The position numbers and the translations under genes were made by a program. This document shows, piece by piece, positions 28,784 to 37,319 of a stretch of 64,000 nt of DNA. The first letter of the stretch is position 1. Each line of letters opens with the position of its first letter. The notes under the pieces were generated by a model. The model ran no database searches and was not told the origin of the DNA. It was given only the letters and a program-made list of their open reading frames with translations. Origin of the DNA: a virus. Location: positions 62,001 to 126,000 of IMG/VR virus record IMGVR_UViG_3300024326_000001; one strand, written 5' to 3'.

Positions 28784-29221
28784 ATGACAGAACAATCAAC
28801 TAACAAATCTAAGATTGTACAATTAGACGAATATTTAGCAAACCAAAGATCAGAATGGACTTTAAAGATTAAAGAACTTACTGCAAACTTAAAAGAAGGT
28901 ATTAACCTAGAAGATGTTAGTGCATATACATTAAGTTATAGGCAAATATTAGTTGAAAATTTAGCAACTATCGCTGGTAAAATTAGAACACAGAAGGGAA
29001 CAGTAGACAAGTTATATAAACAGAAATGGATTGAATATTATAAGTTTGATTATAAGATAACGGATAAACAAAGAGAACGTTTTATCGACGCAGATCTTTC
29101 AGATGATAAACAGATTTTGGATTTACTTGAAAGCCAAAAGGCCTTTATTGAAGGCTCAGTAAAAACTCTCGACAATATGGGCTTTGCAATAAAGAATCGC
29201 CTTGATATTTCGAGACTGTAA
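28784..29221 (+). CDS. uvsY: Recombination mediator, UvsY-like
   Basis: A 145-residue mostly helical protein. Its last 40 residues, with SVKTLDNMGFAIKNRLDISR, match the T4 UvsY ending, where LDAIKSRGFAIKHIQDMR occurs at the same distance from the C-terminus. The length is near T4 UvsY (137). UvsY loads the UvsX recombinase on gp32-coated single strands, and T4 also has uvsY beside uvsW, as here. The middle is basic (KLYKQKWIEYYKFDYK), suitable for DNA contact. The assignment rests on C-terminal similarity plus synteny. Confidence 0.7.
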   Translation: MTEQSTNKSKIVQLDEYLANQRSEWTLKIKELTANLKEGINLEDVSAYTLSYRQILVENLATIAGKIRTQKGTVDKLYKQKWIEYYKFDYKITDKQRERFIDADLSDDKQILDLLESQKAFIEGSVKTLDNMGFAIKNRLDISRL

Positions 29222-29238
29222 AAAAAGTTAAATGAAAA

Positions 29239-30747
29239 TTGATTTTAACTCTAACAGATGATAATCAATTCTTACGAATTGATGAAGCAGAGGAACTTGA
29301 ACTAGAGCAGATTAAAATATCTTTAACTAAAAGAATTGATAGTTGGAGATTTAATCCTTTAGTCAAGAAAGGAATATGGGACGGATATGTTTCATACATC
29401 AAAGACGATAAGTGGATTCCCGCCGGTCTTTGGAGATACGTTATGCTCATTTGCAAGGAATATAAGTTTGATCTTAAACTTAATGGAATTCAAAGACTAT
29501 TTGATAGAAACATAGGTGCAGAATCATTTGAAGCATGGGCTTTAGAATTTTTTGAGGGTAGTAAATTTGTTCCAAGGGATTATCAAATAGAAACAGCATT
29601 TAATATCCTAAAGTTTAGGAGATGTTTAGCTGAATTAGCAACTTCCGCTGGGAAAACACTTATTAGTTTTTTAACAGTGGCGTATATGTTAGAAAAAGAA
29701 AAGGCCGAAAAGATATTATTTATAGTTCCTAATGTTTCTCTAGTTGTTCAGGCCCATGAAGATTTCCACGAATACAATAATAAGAATAGAATAAAACTAA
29801 AGATACAACAGATATATGCCGGCCAGAAAATAAAGTCAGACAGGAATGTAGTGATAGGTACATATCAGTCCTTAGTTAAAAAGCCTAAAGAATATTTTCA
29901 ACAGTTCGATGCTGTTATTGTAGATGAAACTCATAAAGCGAAATCTAATTCTATTAAGACTATATTACAAAAATGTACAAGTGCACAATATAAATATGGT
30001 TTATCGGGTACAATTCCTAAAGATGGATCTTTAGACAAGTTAACACTAATGAGTCAAACGGGTCCTGTAATTAGCGAAGTTAAGGCTGCATTTTTACAGA
30101 GTCAGGGTCACATCGCTAAATGTAAAGTAAAAGTAATTGAAATGAATTACGCACCTGATTCCGCCAAAAAAGCATTTGAAGAATTAGCATTTAATAAGTA
30201 TGATAGGAAGGATGTTTTTCAACTGGAACAAAATTATATTATTAATTCTTTTGGTAGACTTAATTTTATATGTAATGTTGTTGGCAAGGTCCCTAGGAAC
30301 TCTCTAGTTCTGTTTCATAGAATAGAACATGGTAAAAAAATATACGAACAGCTCCGCCAAAACTCAGATAAAAGAGTTTTTTATGTAGATGGAGGAACAG
30401 ATAAAGATATTAGAGAAGAATATAAAAAGAAAATGGAAGCAGGAGATGAAGTAGTTATTGTAGCGAGTTATGGTACATTTTCTACTGGAATTTCCATTAA
30501 GAAAATACACAATATATTCTTTACAGAGTCATTTAAGTCCGAGGTGATCATCAGGCAGTCAATTGGTAGAGGTCTAAGGCAGCATGAGTCTAAAGAAGCT
30601 GTATTAATTGTCGATTTTGTGGATGACATTAGAACTGACGAATGGGATAACTATTTATATAAACATAGTAAGGCGAGGCAGAAAATTTATAAACAAGAGA
30701 AATTTGAGTATAGTATTAAGAAAGTCAAATTTGACGGAGATATATAG
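29239..30747 (+). CDS. uvsW: Superfamily 2 helicase, UvsW-like
   Basis: A 502-residue helicase for branch migration and R-loop or fork remodelling. The N-terminal domain has the typical RFNPLVKKGIWDGYVSYI pattern. Motif I is ATSAGKT at 134-140, motif II DETH at 229-232, motif III LSGTI near 255. The C-terminal RecA-like domain contains ASYGTFSTGISIK and the motif VI stretch RQSIGRGLRQ. The annotated start is TTG at 29239, because the frame is closed upstream (TGA at 29233). An ATG at 29232 lies out of frame: deleting one A of AAAA would give an in-frame MKLILT start. Length matches T4 UvsW (503). Confidence 0.9.
   Translation: MILTLTDDNQFLRIDEAEELELEQIKISLTKRIDSWRFNPLVKKGIWDGYVSYIKDDKWIPAGLWRYVMLICKEYKFDLKLNGIQRLFDRNIGAESFEAWALEFFEGSKFVPRDYQIETAFNILKFRRCLAELATSAGKTLISFLTVAYMLEKEKAEKILFIVPNVSLVVQAHEDFHEYNNKNRIKLKIQQIYAGQKIKSDRNVVIGTYQSLVKKPKEYFQQFDAVIVDETHKAKSNSIKTILQKCTSAQYKYGLSGTIPKDGSLDKLTLMSQTGPVISEVKAAFLQSQGHIAKCKVKVIEMNYAPDSAKKAFEELAFNKYDRKDVFQLEQNYIINSFGRLNFICNVVGKVPRNSLVLFHRIEHGKKIYEQLRQNSDKRVFYVDGGTDKDIREEYKKKMEAGDEVVIVASYGTFSTGISIKKIHNIFFTESFKSEVIIRQSIGRGLRQHESKEAVLIVDFVDDIRTDEWDNYLYKHSKARQKIYKQEKFEYSIKKVKFDGDI
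30739..30746 (+). promoter_or_regulatory. GATATATA motif at the end of uvsW
   Basis: The octamer lies in the last codons of uvsW, 34 bases before the next ATG. It precedes a gene whose product looks like a packaged polyprotein, as at 40541 and 63491. Confidence 0.35.
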
Positions 30748-30780
30748 AATAACGAAACTAAATTAAATAAACATTAAAAA

Positions 30781-32907
30781 ATGGCACAAGTTAATAAAAT
30801 TTCTTCATTTAAATCGTTTACAGAGATTAGAAAACAGGAATCTGTTAGTAAACTTAGAGAAGAAAACAATTTAAAAAGACAAGAATCAGTTGGTAAAATA
30901 GCTGCTATTCTAGATGAATTAGGATTAACTTCTTTCGAAGGTTTAGAAGAAGATCAGAAAGAATCAATTATCTCAAAAATATTTGGAGATGTTTCAGAAG
31001 AAGAAATAGCTGAAATAGAAGTAGAGGTAGAAGATGTTACTGCATCAGAAGAAGTTACTGAATCAGACGAACCAAAGTGTACTAATAAAAAAGGACATTT
31101 ATATAAGCAAATTGACAAGGACGGAACGGTAGAATGCGTACACTGTGGTCTAAGAAATTCATTAAGCGAATCTTTAGTTACTGAAGCTAAGACCGTTACT
31201 AAAGCAGCAATTGAAGAAATTGGTGATTTTAGAGACAGTGAAGGATATTCTTCTAATCAATACTATATACTAGCTGACTTCATTGATGGAGAAATCACTA
31301 TGAAAGATCTTTCAAAATTAGTAAAGTCTAAAGAAGTACAAAAAGAATTAAAGGGAGAAGATGAAATCGATATGGAACATATTGAAGAATTTTCAGAATC
31401 TTTAGTTACTGAAAAAGCTAAATTTAAAGTAGGAGATACTACTGAAAATTCAATTGGAAGCGAAGTTGAAATAATCGCTATCGATAATTGGAGAAAGATA
31501 TCAAAGCAATTTAAAAAAGAAATGGGATCAGATGCAGATTCATACGGATATGAAGATACTGCAAAGGGAGATTACTATCTTGCTAAAATTGTTAAAAGTG
31601 AAGAAGGTGATGAAGGTGATTTAGGTATATTCCCAGTTGAATACGATCACGCAAATTACTGGGGATTAGGAGAATCATTAATGAATGAGGCCTTAGATAT
31701 TAAATATAAAAGAGATGCAAAGAAAGTATTAACTCAATACAATAAAATATTTGCAGAACTAGGAAGCTTAACAGCTGATAAAATTTCTCACTTAGGAGCT
31801 ATTAAATATATTTACGCTGAAGCATTAACTGATGCTAATTTCCATAGAGAAAGAACAGCTACTGAAAAAATTATCAAAGGAAGATTAGGAAGTGTTACTG
31901 TTAATCCTTTAACTCTTGGTAAACAAGCTATTATAGTAGGAGCAAAGAAAATATCACAGATATTAGATGAGTATTATTCTAGAATTTCAAATGCTGCCGG
32001 ATGGTCAGGTATTGGAGTTGCTGAAGGCACTGCTCTATATTTAGAATCTATTGGTGAATCTAAACTTGCTGAAAAATTATTAGCAGGATTTAACGCAGTA
32101 GAAGAATCAGTTAAGTTTCAATTAACTGAAGAAGAAATTTCTTTAAAAGAATCTAAATTTAACGAAGTAATCAATTATGTAATTAATGAAGGAACTAGAG
32201 GTCAATTTGGTAAAATAGACAAGAAAGGAAATATTACTTCAGTATATACTCACTATGATTCATATCCTGAAAACATGTTGCCTATTATTAAATCAACCTT
32301 TAAAAGTGGTAAAAATGTAGATTTTGTTCTTAAAAATGGAGATAATTCAGGTTTAGATAAAGACGTTAAGAAAATTAATTTCTATGGCGGAGATGTTAAT
32401 CTGATGAAAGGTAATGTTAAGAATATTAACAAATATATTAAAGATGCAAATTACGAAGGTGGTGCAGAATTCGTTTATTTATGGGATGAAGGTTCTAAAA
32501 AATGGATGATGGCAGATATCTACGGAGAAACTGGATTAGTTCCAGCATTTGAATCAAATATTTATGAAGGTACTACTACATCTTTAGATGAATTTACAAC
32601 TGACACTAAAAGTTACTCAGGTGCTTTAGCATATTCTTTTAAGAATCATAAAAAGAATTTTGATAAAAATATTAAAGTAAGTGTTGCTCTTGGAGATAAG
32701 TTTAAATTTACAAATGAAAAAGGAGGTATTGTAATGCAAAGGTCTCATGGTCCTGAATTTGACACAGTATGGTTATCAGCTGATAAGAAAAAAGCTCAAA
32801 AAGTTGCAGATTGGCTTAAATCAGAAGGTGCTGAGATTGTTCTTTTCGGCCCAAAGACTAGATCATTTGTTGGTAGCAAAGAAGAATTTATCGATAGATA
32901 TTTATAA
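30781..32907 (+). CDS. Multi-domain polyprotein-like protein with repeated cleavage-type motifs and a zinc ribbon
   Basis: A 708-residue protein whose small domains are separated by near-identical motifs ending in (V/I/M)-x-E: SESLVTEA (Glu135), SESLVTEK (Glu211), GESLMNEA (Glu303), NYVINEG (Glu470) and ESNIYEG (Glu596). The first piece starts with an FKSFTEI segment and includes a zinc ribbon with Cys100, His106, Cys119 and Cys122 (ECVHCGL). The other pieces are unrelated small alpha/beta domains; the last (597-708) follows SLDEF. T4 prohead protease gp21 cuts after (L/I)-x-E, so these spacers look like processing sites. I infer a head-packaged precursor. The functions of the pieces are unknown. 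Confidence 0.6.
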   Translation: MAQVNKISSFKSFTEIRKQESVSKLREENNLKRQESVGKIAAILDELGLTSFEGLEEDQKESIISKIFGDVSEEEIAEIEVEVEDVTASEEVTESDEPKCTNKKGHLYKQIDKDGTVECVHCGLRNSLSESLVTEAKTVTKAAIEEIGDFRDSEGYSSNQYYILADFIDGEITMKDLSKLVKSKEVQKELKGEDEIDMEHIEEFSESLVTEKAKFKVGDTTENSIGSEVEIIAIDNWRKISKQFKKEMGSDADSYGYEDTAKGDYYLAKIVKSEEGDEGDLGIFPVEYDHANYWGLGESLMNEALDIKYKRDAKKVLTQYNKIFAELGSLTADKISHLGAIKYIYAEALTDANFHRERTATEKIIKGRLGSVTVNPLTLGKQAIIVGAKKISQILDEYYSRISNAAGWSGIGVAEGTALYLESIGESKLAEKLLAGFNAVEESVKFQLTEEEISLKESKFNEVINYVINEGTRGQFGKIDKKGNITSVYTHYDSYPENMLPIIKSTFKSGKNVDFVLKNGDNSGLDKDVKKINFYGGDVNLMKGNVKNINKYIKDANYEGGAEFVYLWDEGSKKWMMADIYGETGLVPAFESNIYEGTTTSLDEFTTDTKSYSGALAYSFKNHKKNFDKNIKVSVALGDKFKFTNEKGGIVMQRSHGPEFDTVWLSADKKKAQKVADWLKSEGAEIVLFGPKTRSFVGSKEEFIDRYL

Positions 32908-32925
32908 TAAAAAATAAAAATAAAC

Positions 32926-32955
32926 TGACCTGGATTTTTCCGGGTCAAGTTTTTT
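32926..32955 (+). terminator. Rho-independent terminator
   Basis: TGACCTGG and CCGGGTCA form an eight-pair stem (one T-G pair) with a six-base loop of ATTTTT, followed by AG and six T. It closes the unit ending with the polyprotein-like gene. Confidence 0.8.
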
Positions 32956-32974
32956 AATTATATTAGCTATATAC

Positions 32975-34345
32975 ATGGAACTAAATAACAACTTTGTAGA
33001 TTTTATTCAACATCACGCAGATGCACAAGGCATGACCAGAGAGGAATATGTTGCACATTATATGAGTGAAAATAAGAGTAAAGTTTTATCATTTGACGAA
33101 TATATCGTTGAAAAATACAATACACTTAAAGAAGAATTAATCTTAGAAGGCGGTGCAGCTGGTCACATGTCTCATCCTTTCGATGAAAAAGATTTAACAT
33201 TCGCAGATTTTAAAAAGATCGTAACGTCCGGTCTTCAAGGAGAATTAAACTTTGAAGAGGTAGCCACTGAAAAAACAGACGGTCAAAATCTATTAGCAAC
33301 CGTAAAAAACGGAGTTACGATGTTTTCTAGAAATAAAGGTCAATTAATTAGTCCCGTTGATTTAGACGGTATTATAGAAATGTTTGAAAAGCATGAGGTA
33401 CCTTTAGTGCGAGAAACATACGTGTTTGCAGCTAAAGATCTAAATGAAGCTCTTCCAAAAATTAAAGATCAGTCCATATTTAATGACGGTAAAGATTTTA
33501 TAAATATAGAATTAATCTATTCTAAAAACCCAAATGTAATCTATTACGAAAGAGATGTTCTTCAATTTCACGATATTCAAGAAACTGATGGGAATGGTAA
33601 TATTACAGGATCTAGAAAAATAGCAGGAGAATTAGTCAAAGCTTTAAAGGAAGTAGATGCCGATGTTCAAAAGACATTTACAATAATTCCTCCTCAGATT
33701 TTAAAACTAGGTAAAGATATTAATTTTGATAAAAATCAAGCTAAATTTATAAAGCAGATTGAAAAATTAAGAGATCGTTATAACTTAACAGACGGTGACG
33801 AAGTTTCTAGATATCATGAAATGTGGTGGAGAGAAACAATAGATGCAAATTTCCCAGATTTACAACAAGACTATAAGGAAGGTTTATTATTAAGATGGGC
33901 TTATGGAGATAAAAAGTCTTTAAATATGAGATCACTTGCAAAGGAGATAGGAAAAGATGAAGCTGCTTCTGTTAAGAAATTTGACAAAGAAGATGTTAAA
34001 AAGAAATATAAAGAAAACATTAGACCGTTTGAAGATTTATTTTTAGAACTAGGGTCTATAATTCTTATGAATGCTTCTAATTTTGTAGCTGCAAATCCAG
34101 ACAAAGAGATGCAAAGACTACATAATCAAATTAGATCAGAATCTGAAAAGATCAAAAAAGATGGAAGCGTTACTCAGATCGAAAAGGTAATGAAAGAACT
34201 AGAGAGATTAGATAGAATTGGAGGAGTAGAATCTATCATACCAACTGAAGGAATAGTTTTTGTATATAAAGGAAAGACTATGAAACTAACAGGTACTTTT
34301 GCTGCTATCAATCAGCTGATGGGAATCATAAAGTACGGAAGATAA
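32975..34345 (+). CDS. RNA/DNA ligase-like nucleotidyltransferase with a capsid-targeting-like leader
   Basis: A 456-residue protein. Motif I of the covalent nucleotidyltransferase superfamily is EKTDGQN with Lys100 as the likely AMP acceptor, followed by SRNKGQ. Motif IV is TEGIVF (Glu425) and motif V KLTG (Lys437). The GHMSHPFDE segment before motif I is shared with a phage ligase-like family I know only as putative RNA ligases. Residues 1-58 are not part of the enzyme: SFDEYIVEK (Glu46) and EELILEGG (Glu58) look like prohead-protease sites, so the catalytic part may be released after cleavage. Motif III is less clear. The substrate (RNA or DNA) cannot be told. Confidence 0.7.
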   Translation: MELNNNFVDFIQHHADAQGMTREEYVAHYMSENKSKVLSFDEYIVEKYNTLKEELILEGGAAGHMSHPFDEKDLTFADFKKIVTSGLQGELNFEEVATEKTDGQNLLATVKNGVTMFSRNKGQLISPVDLDGIIEMFEKHEVPLVRETYVFAAKDLNEALPKIKDQSIFNDGKDFINIELIYSKNPNVIYYERDVLQFHDIQETDGNGNITGSRKIAGELVKALKEVDADVQKTFTIIPPQILKLGKDINFDKNQAKFIKQIEKLRDRYNLTDGDEVSRYHEMWWRETIDANFPDLQQDYKEGLLLRWAYGDKKSLNMRSLAKEIGKDEAASVKKFDKEDVKKKYKENIRPFEDLFLELGSIILMNASNFVAANPDKEMQRLHNQIRSESEKIKKDGSVTQIEKVMKELERLDRIGGVESIIPTEGIVFVYKGKTMKLTGTFAAINQLMGIIKYGR

Positions 34346-34355
34346 ATAATATAAT

Positions 34356-36227
34356 ATGGCACTTAAAAAACTAAGACAAGTATTTCAGGAAACTAATATC
34401 AATGCATTTCAAGATATGTTGAATAGCAGGGTTCTAGTAACTGAAAAAATACAAGGAGCTTCATTTCACGTTAGAAGAAACCAGACTAAATTTGAATATT
34501 ACAAATCTGGAGATTCTAGAATGAACATGATAGACAGAACAATAGTAGGTTTATATGAAACAGGTGTCAAGCACATCCAAAGTTTAGATCCTAGTATAAA
34601 GGAACAAATGCCACATGATTGGAAATTTGGTTTTGAATATTTACCTGAATTAAACGTGTCAGAATATAAATATACTAAACTACCTAAAAACAATTTAATA
34701 CTTACGCACATTCAAACTATGAATGAGTCAGGTAAGATTAGAAAAACAATTAGCGATCCAATTATATTAAATAAATGGGCAAAGATATTAGAGGTTCAAG
34801 GACCTAGCATTGTGTTTGATGGTATGCTATCTCAAATGCAAAAAGAAGAATTAATAAGTGTTTTATCTATGTCAGATAAGGAGTTTTCTGAAGCATTTGA
34901 TTATGATCCAAATACAGATGCAAGATTACCTTTCACTCAAAAGATGATTAAGACATTTAATCCAAATGCAGTTTCTCCTACGTTAAATGAAGACTTTGAA
35001 GTAGAAATTGACGGATTAATAGTTTCTTTTATTGATGAGAAAAAATCTAGATCTTTTAAATTAGAAGATTTTACAAGAACTGTTAGTGAAAATAAGAGAT
35101 CAAGCCACATGTATCAAATTACTATTGCTGGTCTTATTGAATTTATTTCTACATTTGAAATGAAAGACATTCAACTAAATGAAGAAACAGCAGACTGGAG
35201 ATATATTGAATTAATGTCAGTGATGTTTAATACGTATGTTAAAGAACACTCTGCTAAGTTTATTGGTGTTAACTTTGAATCAGCTGATTTTGCAGATTCA
35301 GATTCCTTTAAACTAAATACTAAATACATTAAGAACGAGACCACTCTTTCTTATGTTGAAAACGAAATACTTGCAGAATTATTTAAAATAACTTTAGGTT
35401 CTTTTAGAAAAAAGAGAAGCAAGGAAAGCGATATCATAAATGCAGAAATGTTAGAGCATTTAAATCAAATAGTAGAAACTATAGATAAGAAAGTATTTGT
35501 AGAGAATACCGATGAAAATTCCATATACGACTTTAATAATTTCATATTACATAATAAAGTAAAGACAAGTGTTAATTTAAATGAAGCACTTAAAGTAGAT
35601 CATCCTGAACAAGGAGGAGAATTAGTAAATATGTTTGTTGGTAGATTCCAACCATTTACACTTGGACATGCTAAAGTATTAGAAACTATACACAAAGAAA
35701 ATGGATATCCTGTGGTTGTTTTATTAGTAAAAGCAAAGAATAAGAAAAAGGAAGATGCATTTAAAAGACCTTATGATGAGAAGACACAATTAGATATGTT
35801 TAAGGCGGTTCAAAAACAATATCCATTCTTAAAAGAAATCTTTGTAATTCCAACCGGAGGTATTGATACAATGTTCAATGCAATGAGACCAACTTATGAA
35901 CCCGTATTATGGGGAACAGGAAGCGATAGAATGAAAACTTACGGATTCCAAGTAAATAAAGATTCTTATAGAGAAGATCTTGGAGTTAGGAGTGATTTTG
36001 GATTATTTGAAATTCCAAGAACAGACAATAATATTTCAGCGACTCAGGTTAGAAACGCAATGCTAGACGGAGATGAAGGATTATTTAAGTCAACAACACC
36101 CAAAGCATTACATAAAATGTATGGCGAACTTAAGAAAAAATTAGAAGATTCAGTAGGTACTTCAGAATCAAATGAAGTTGCTGAATCATTATTAACATTT
36201 AAACAATTTTTAGAAAACAATGGATAG
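34356..36227 (+). CDS. Fusion of an RNA ligase-like domain and an NMN adenylyltransferase-like domain
   Basis: A 623-residue protein. Residues 1-240 form a ligase-like nucleotidyltransferase: motif I TEKIQGASF with Lys31, motif III-like WKFGFEYL, motif IV EIDGLIVSF at 217-225 and motif V SFKL. A helical linker follows. Residues 426-600 are a cytidylyltransferase-fold domain with GRFQPFTLGH and NISATQVR (559-566), the nucleotide-binding signatures of NadM-type nicotinamide-nucleotide adenylyltransferases, which make NAD+ from NMN and ATP. Exactly between the two lies SVNLNEAL, a cleavage-type motif ending at Glu410. The C-terminus ends in ESLLTFKQFLENNG. The domain assignments are good. Whether it is cut, and the true substrates, are unknown. 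Confidence 0.75.
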   Translation: MALKKLRQVFQETNINAFQDMLNSRVLVTEKIQGASFHVRRNQTKFEYYKSGDSRMNMIDRTIVGLYETGVKHIQSLDPSIKEQMPHDWKFGFEYLPELNVSEYKYTKLPKNNLILTHIQTMNESGKIRKTISDPIILNKWAKILEVQGPSIVFDGMLSQMQKEELISVLSMSDKEFSEAFDYDPNTDARLPFTQKMIKTFNPNAVSPTLNEDFEVEIDGLIVSFIDEKKSRSFKLEDFTRTVSENKRSSHMYQITIAGLIEFISTFEMKDIQLNEETADWRYIELMSVMFNTYVKEHSAKFIGVNFESADFADSDSFKLNTKYIKNETTLSYVENEILAELFKITLGSFRKKRSKESDIINAEMLEHLNQIVETIDKKVFVENTDENSIYDFNNFILHNKVKTSVNLNEALKVDHPEQGGELVNMFVGRFQPFTLGHAKVLETIHKENGYPVVVLLVKAKNKKKEDAFKRPYDEKTQLDMFKAVQKQYPFLKEIFVIPTGGIDTMFNAMRPTYEPVLWGTGSDRMKTYGFQVNKDSYREDLGVRSDFGLFEIPRTDNNISATQVRNAMLDGDEGLFKSTTPKALHKMYGELKKKLEDSVGTSESNEVAESLLTFKQFLENNG

Positions 36228-37299
36228 GTACGATTTTGAAAGAGCACTACATAGTGCTGCAAAAACCAACGCTGAAAATGAAGCGTTAATTATAGAATCC
36301 TATATTGGAGTTGCAACGACCGGAAGTAAATCTGCCCAACAGAATTTATTTAATTCAATTAATAGAACATTTAAAAAGAATAAGTGTCCATGGCAAGGTG
36401 TTAAGTTTACTTCAACACAGGATGTTAAACAACAACCTGATGGCAGGTTATGGCTTTCTAAAATGGATGACGATACATTCGGAGTAGTTTTTCAATATTT
36501 AATGTTAAATAAAAGCGAAGCAAACGAATTGTTTAATATTGGAAGAGACGATAATGGAATTGGTGCTGGAGAAATAATGCTAGCGTATATTGTAGAAAAT
36601 ATAAAAATAGGTGGAGGTGCGGCCGATACTGACTTAGAATTATATAATGAAAGGTGGTCACCAATTAAACCACCCCTTGGTAAATGTGAGTTAAAAGAAG
36701 CTCAAATGTCAAAGGGCATGTTACAAAATTGGAGAACAGGTGCAAAACACCAGGGAATTAATAGTACTTATGTACCGAAGTTAACGGCATTATATGACGC
36801 AGTAAAATATAATATTGAAGAAATCAACCCGGACGGAGATGGTAAAGATATGGCTGCCGGTGGAGGTTGGATAAATGAATGGGGAACTGTAGGTGGAAAA
36901 AGATTTAAGCATATTCAAAATTTAACTAAGACAGATATTCAGGCCCTTTCTTCTAGTGAAAGAGATTTTAAAATAGGTCCTGGAGATAAAGATAACGGCG
37001 CATTAGTAATTAAATTTAATGACGTAGAATTAGGAAAGCTAAGTGACTCTAAAACTGCAGAAAAAATTAAAAGTATAATAGAGACTGAGCCTTCCGTTAG
37101 AACATTTACTGAAATACAAGACGATGTAATTTCAGCAGTAGGAGATATACCTACTCCATTCCTTTTTATAGAGTCTAAAGATCATGAAATAGTAGCTTTT
37201 CACTATTACAAGAAATTACCTGGAAAAACTAGCGAATTACAAATATATTCTATTACACAAGGTAAATTTAAATATAAAATAAAGCCTAACCGAGTTTAA
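36220..37299 (+). CDS. PD-(D/E)xK nuclease-like protein of unknown role
   Basis: A 359-residue protein whose start overlaps the ligase-NMNAT stop by eight bases. Residues 114-160 contain GIGAGEIMLAYI (Glu118), then GGGAADTDLEL (Asp136 and Asp138), then KCELKEA (Glu157-x-Lys159). That order of Glu, Asp and E-x-K is the layout of PD-(D/E)xK nucleases. The N-terminus carries ENEALIIES, which may be another cleavage-type motif. The C-terminal half is beta-rich without named motifs. With the two ligase-like genes upstream it could act on nucleic acid ends. The nuclease call is inference from residue spacing. Confidence 0.45.
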   Translation: MDRYDFERALHSAAKTNAENEALIIESYIGVATTGSKSAQQNLFNSINRTFKKNKCPWQGVKFTSTQDVKQQPDGRLWLSKMDDDTFGVVFQYLMLNKSEANELFNIGRDDNGIGAGEIMLAYIVENIKIGGGAADTDLELYNERWSPIKPPLGKCELKEAQMSKGMLQNWRTGAKHQGINSTYVPKLTALYDAVKYNIEEINPDGDGKDMAAGGGWINEWGTVGGKRFKHIQNLTKTDIQALSSSERDFKIGPGDKDNGALVIKFNDVELGKLSDSKTAEKIKSIIETEPSVRTFTEIQDDVISAVGDIPTPFLFIESKDHEIVAFHYYKKLPGKTSELQIYSITQGKFKYKIKPNRV

Positions 37300-37319
37300 A
37301 TAAACAAATACAAATAAAA

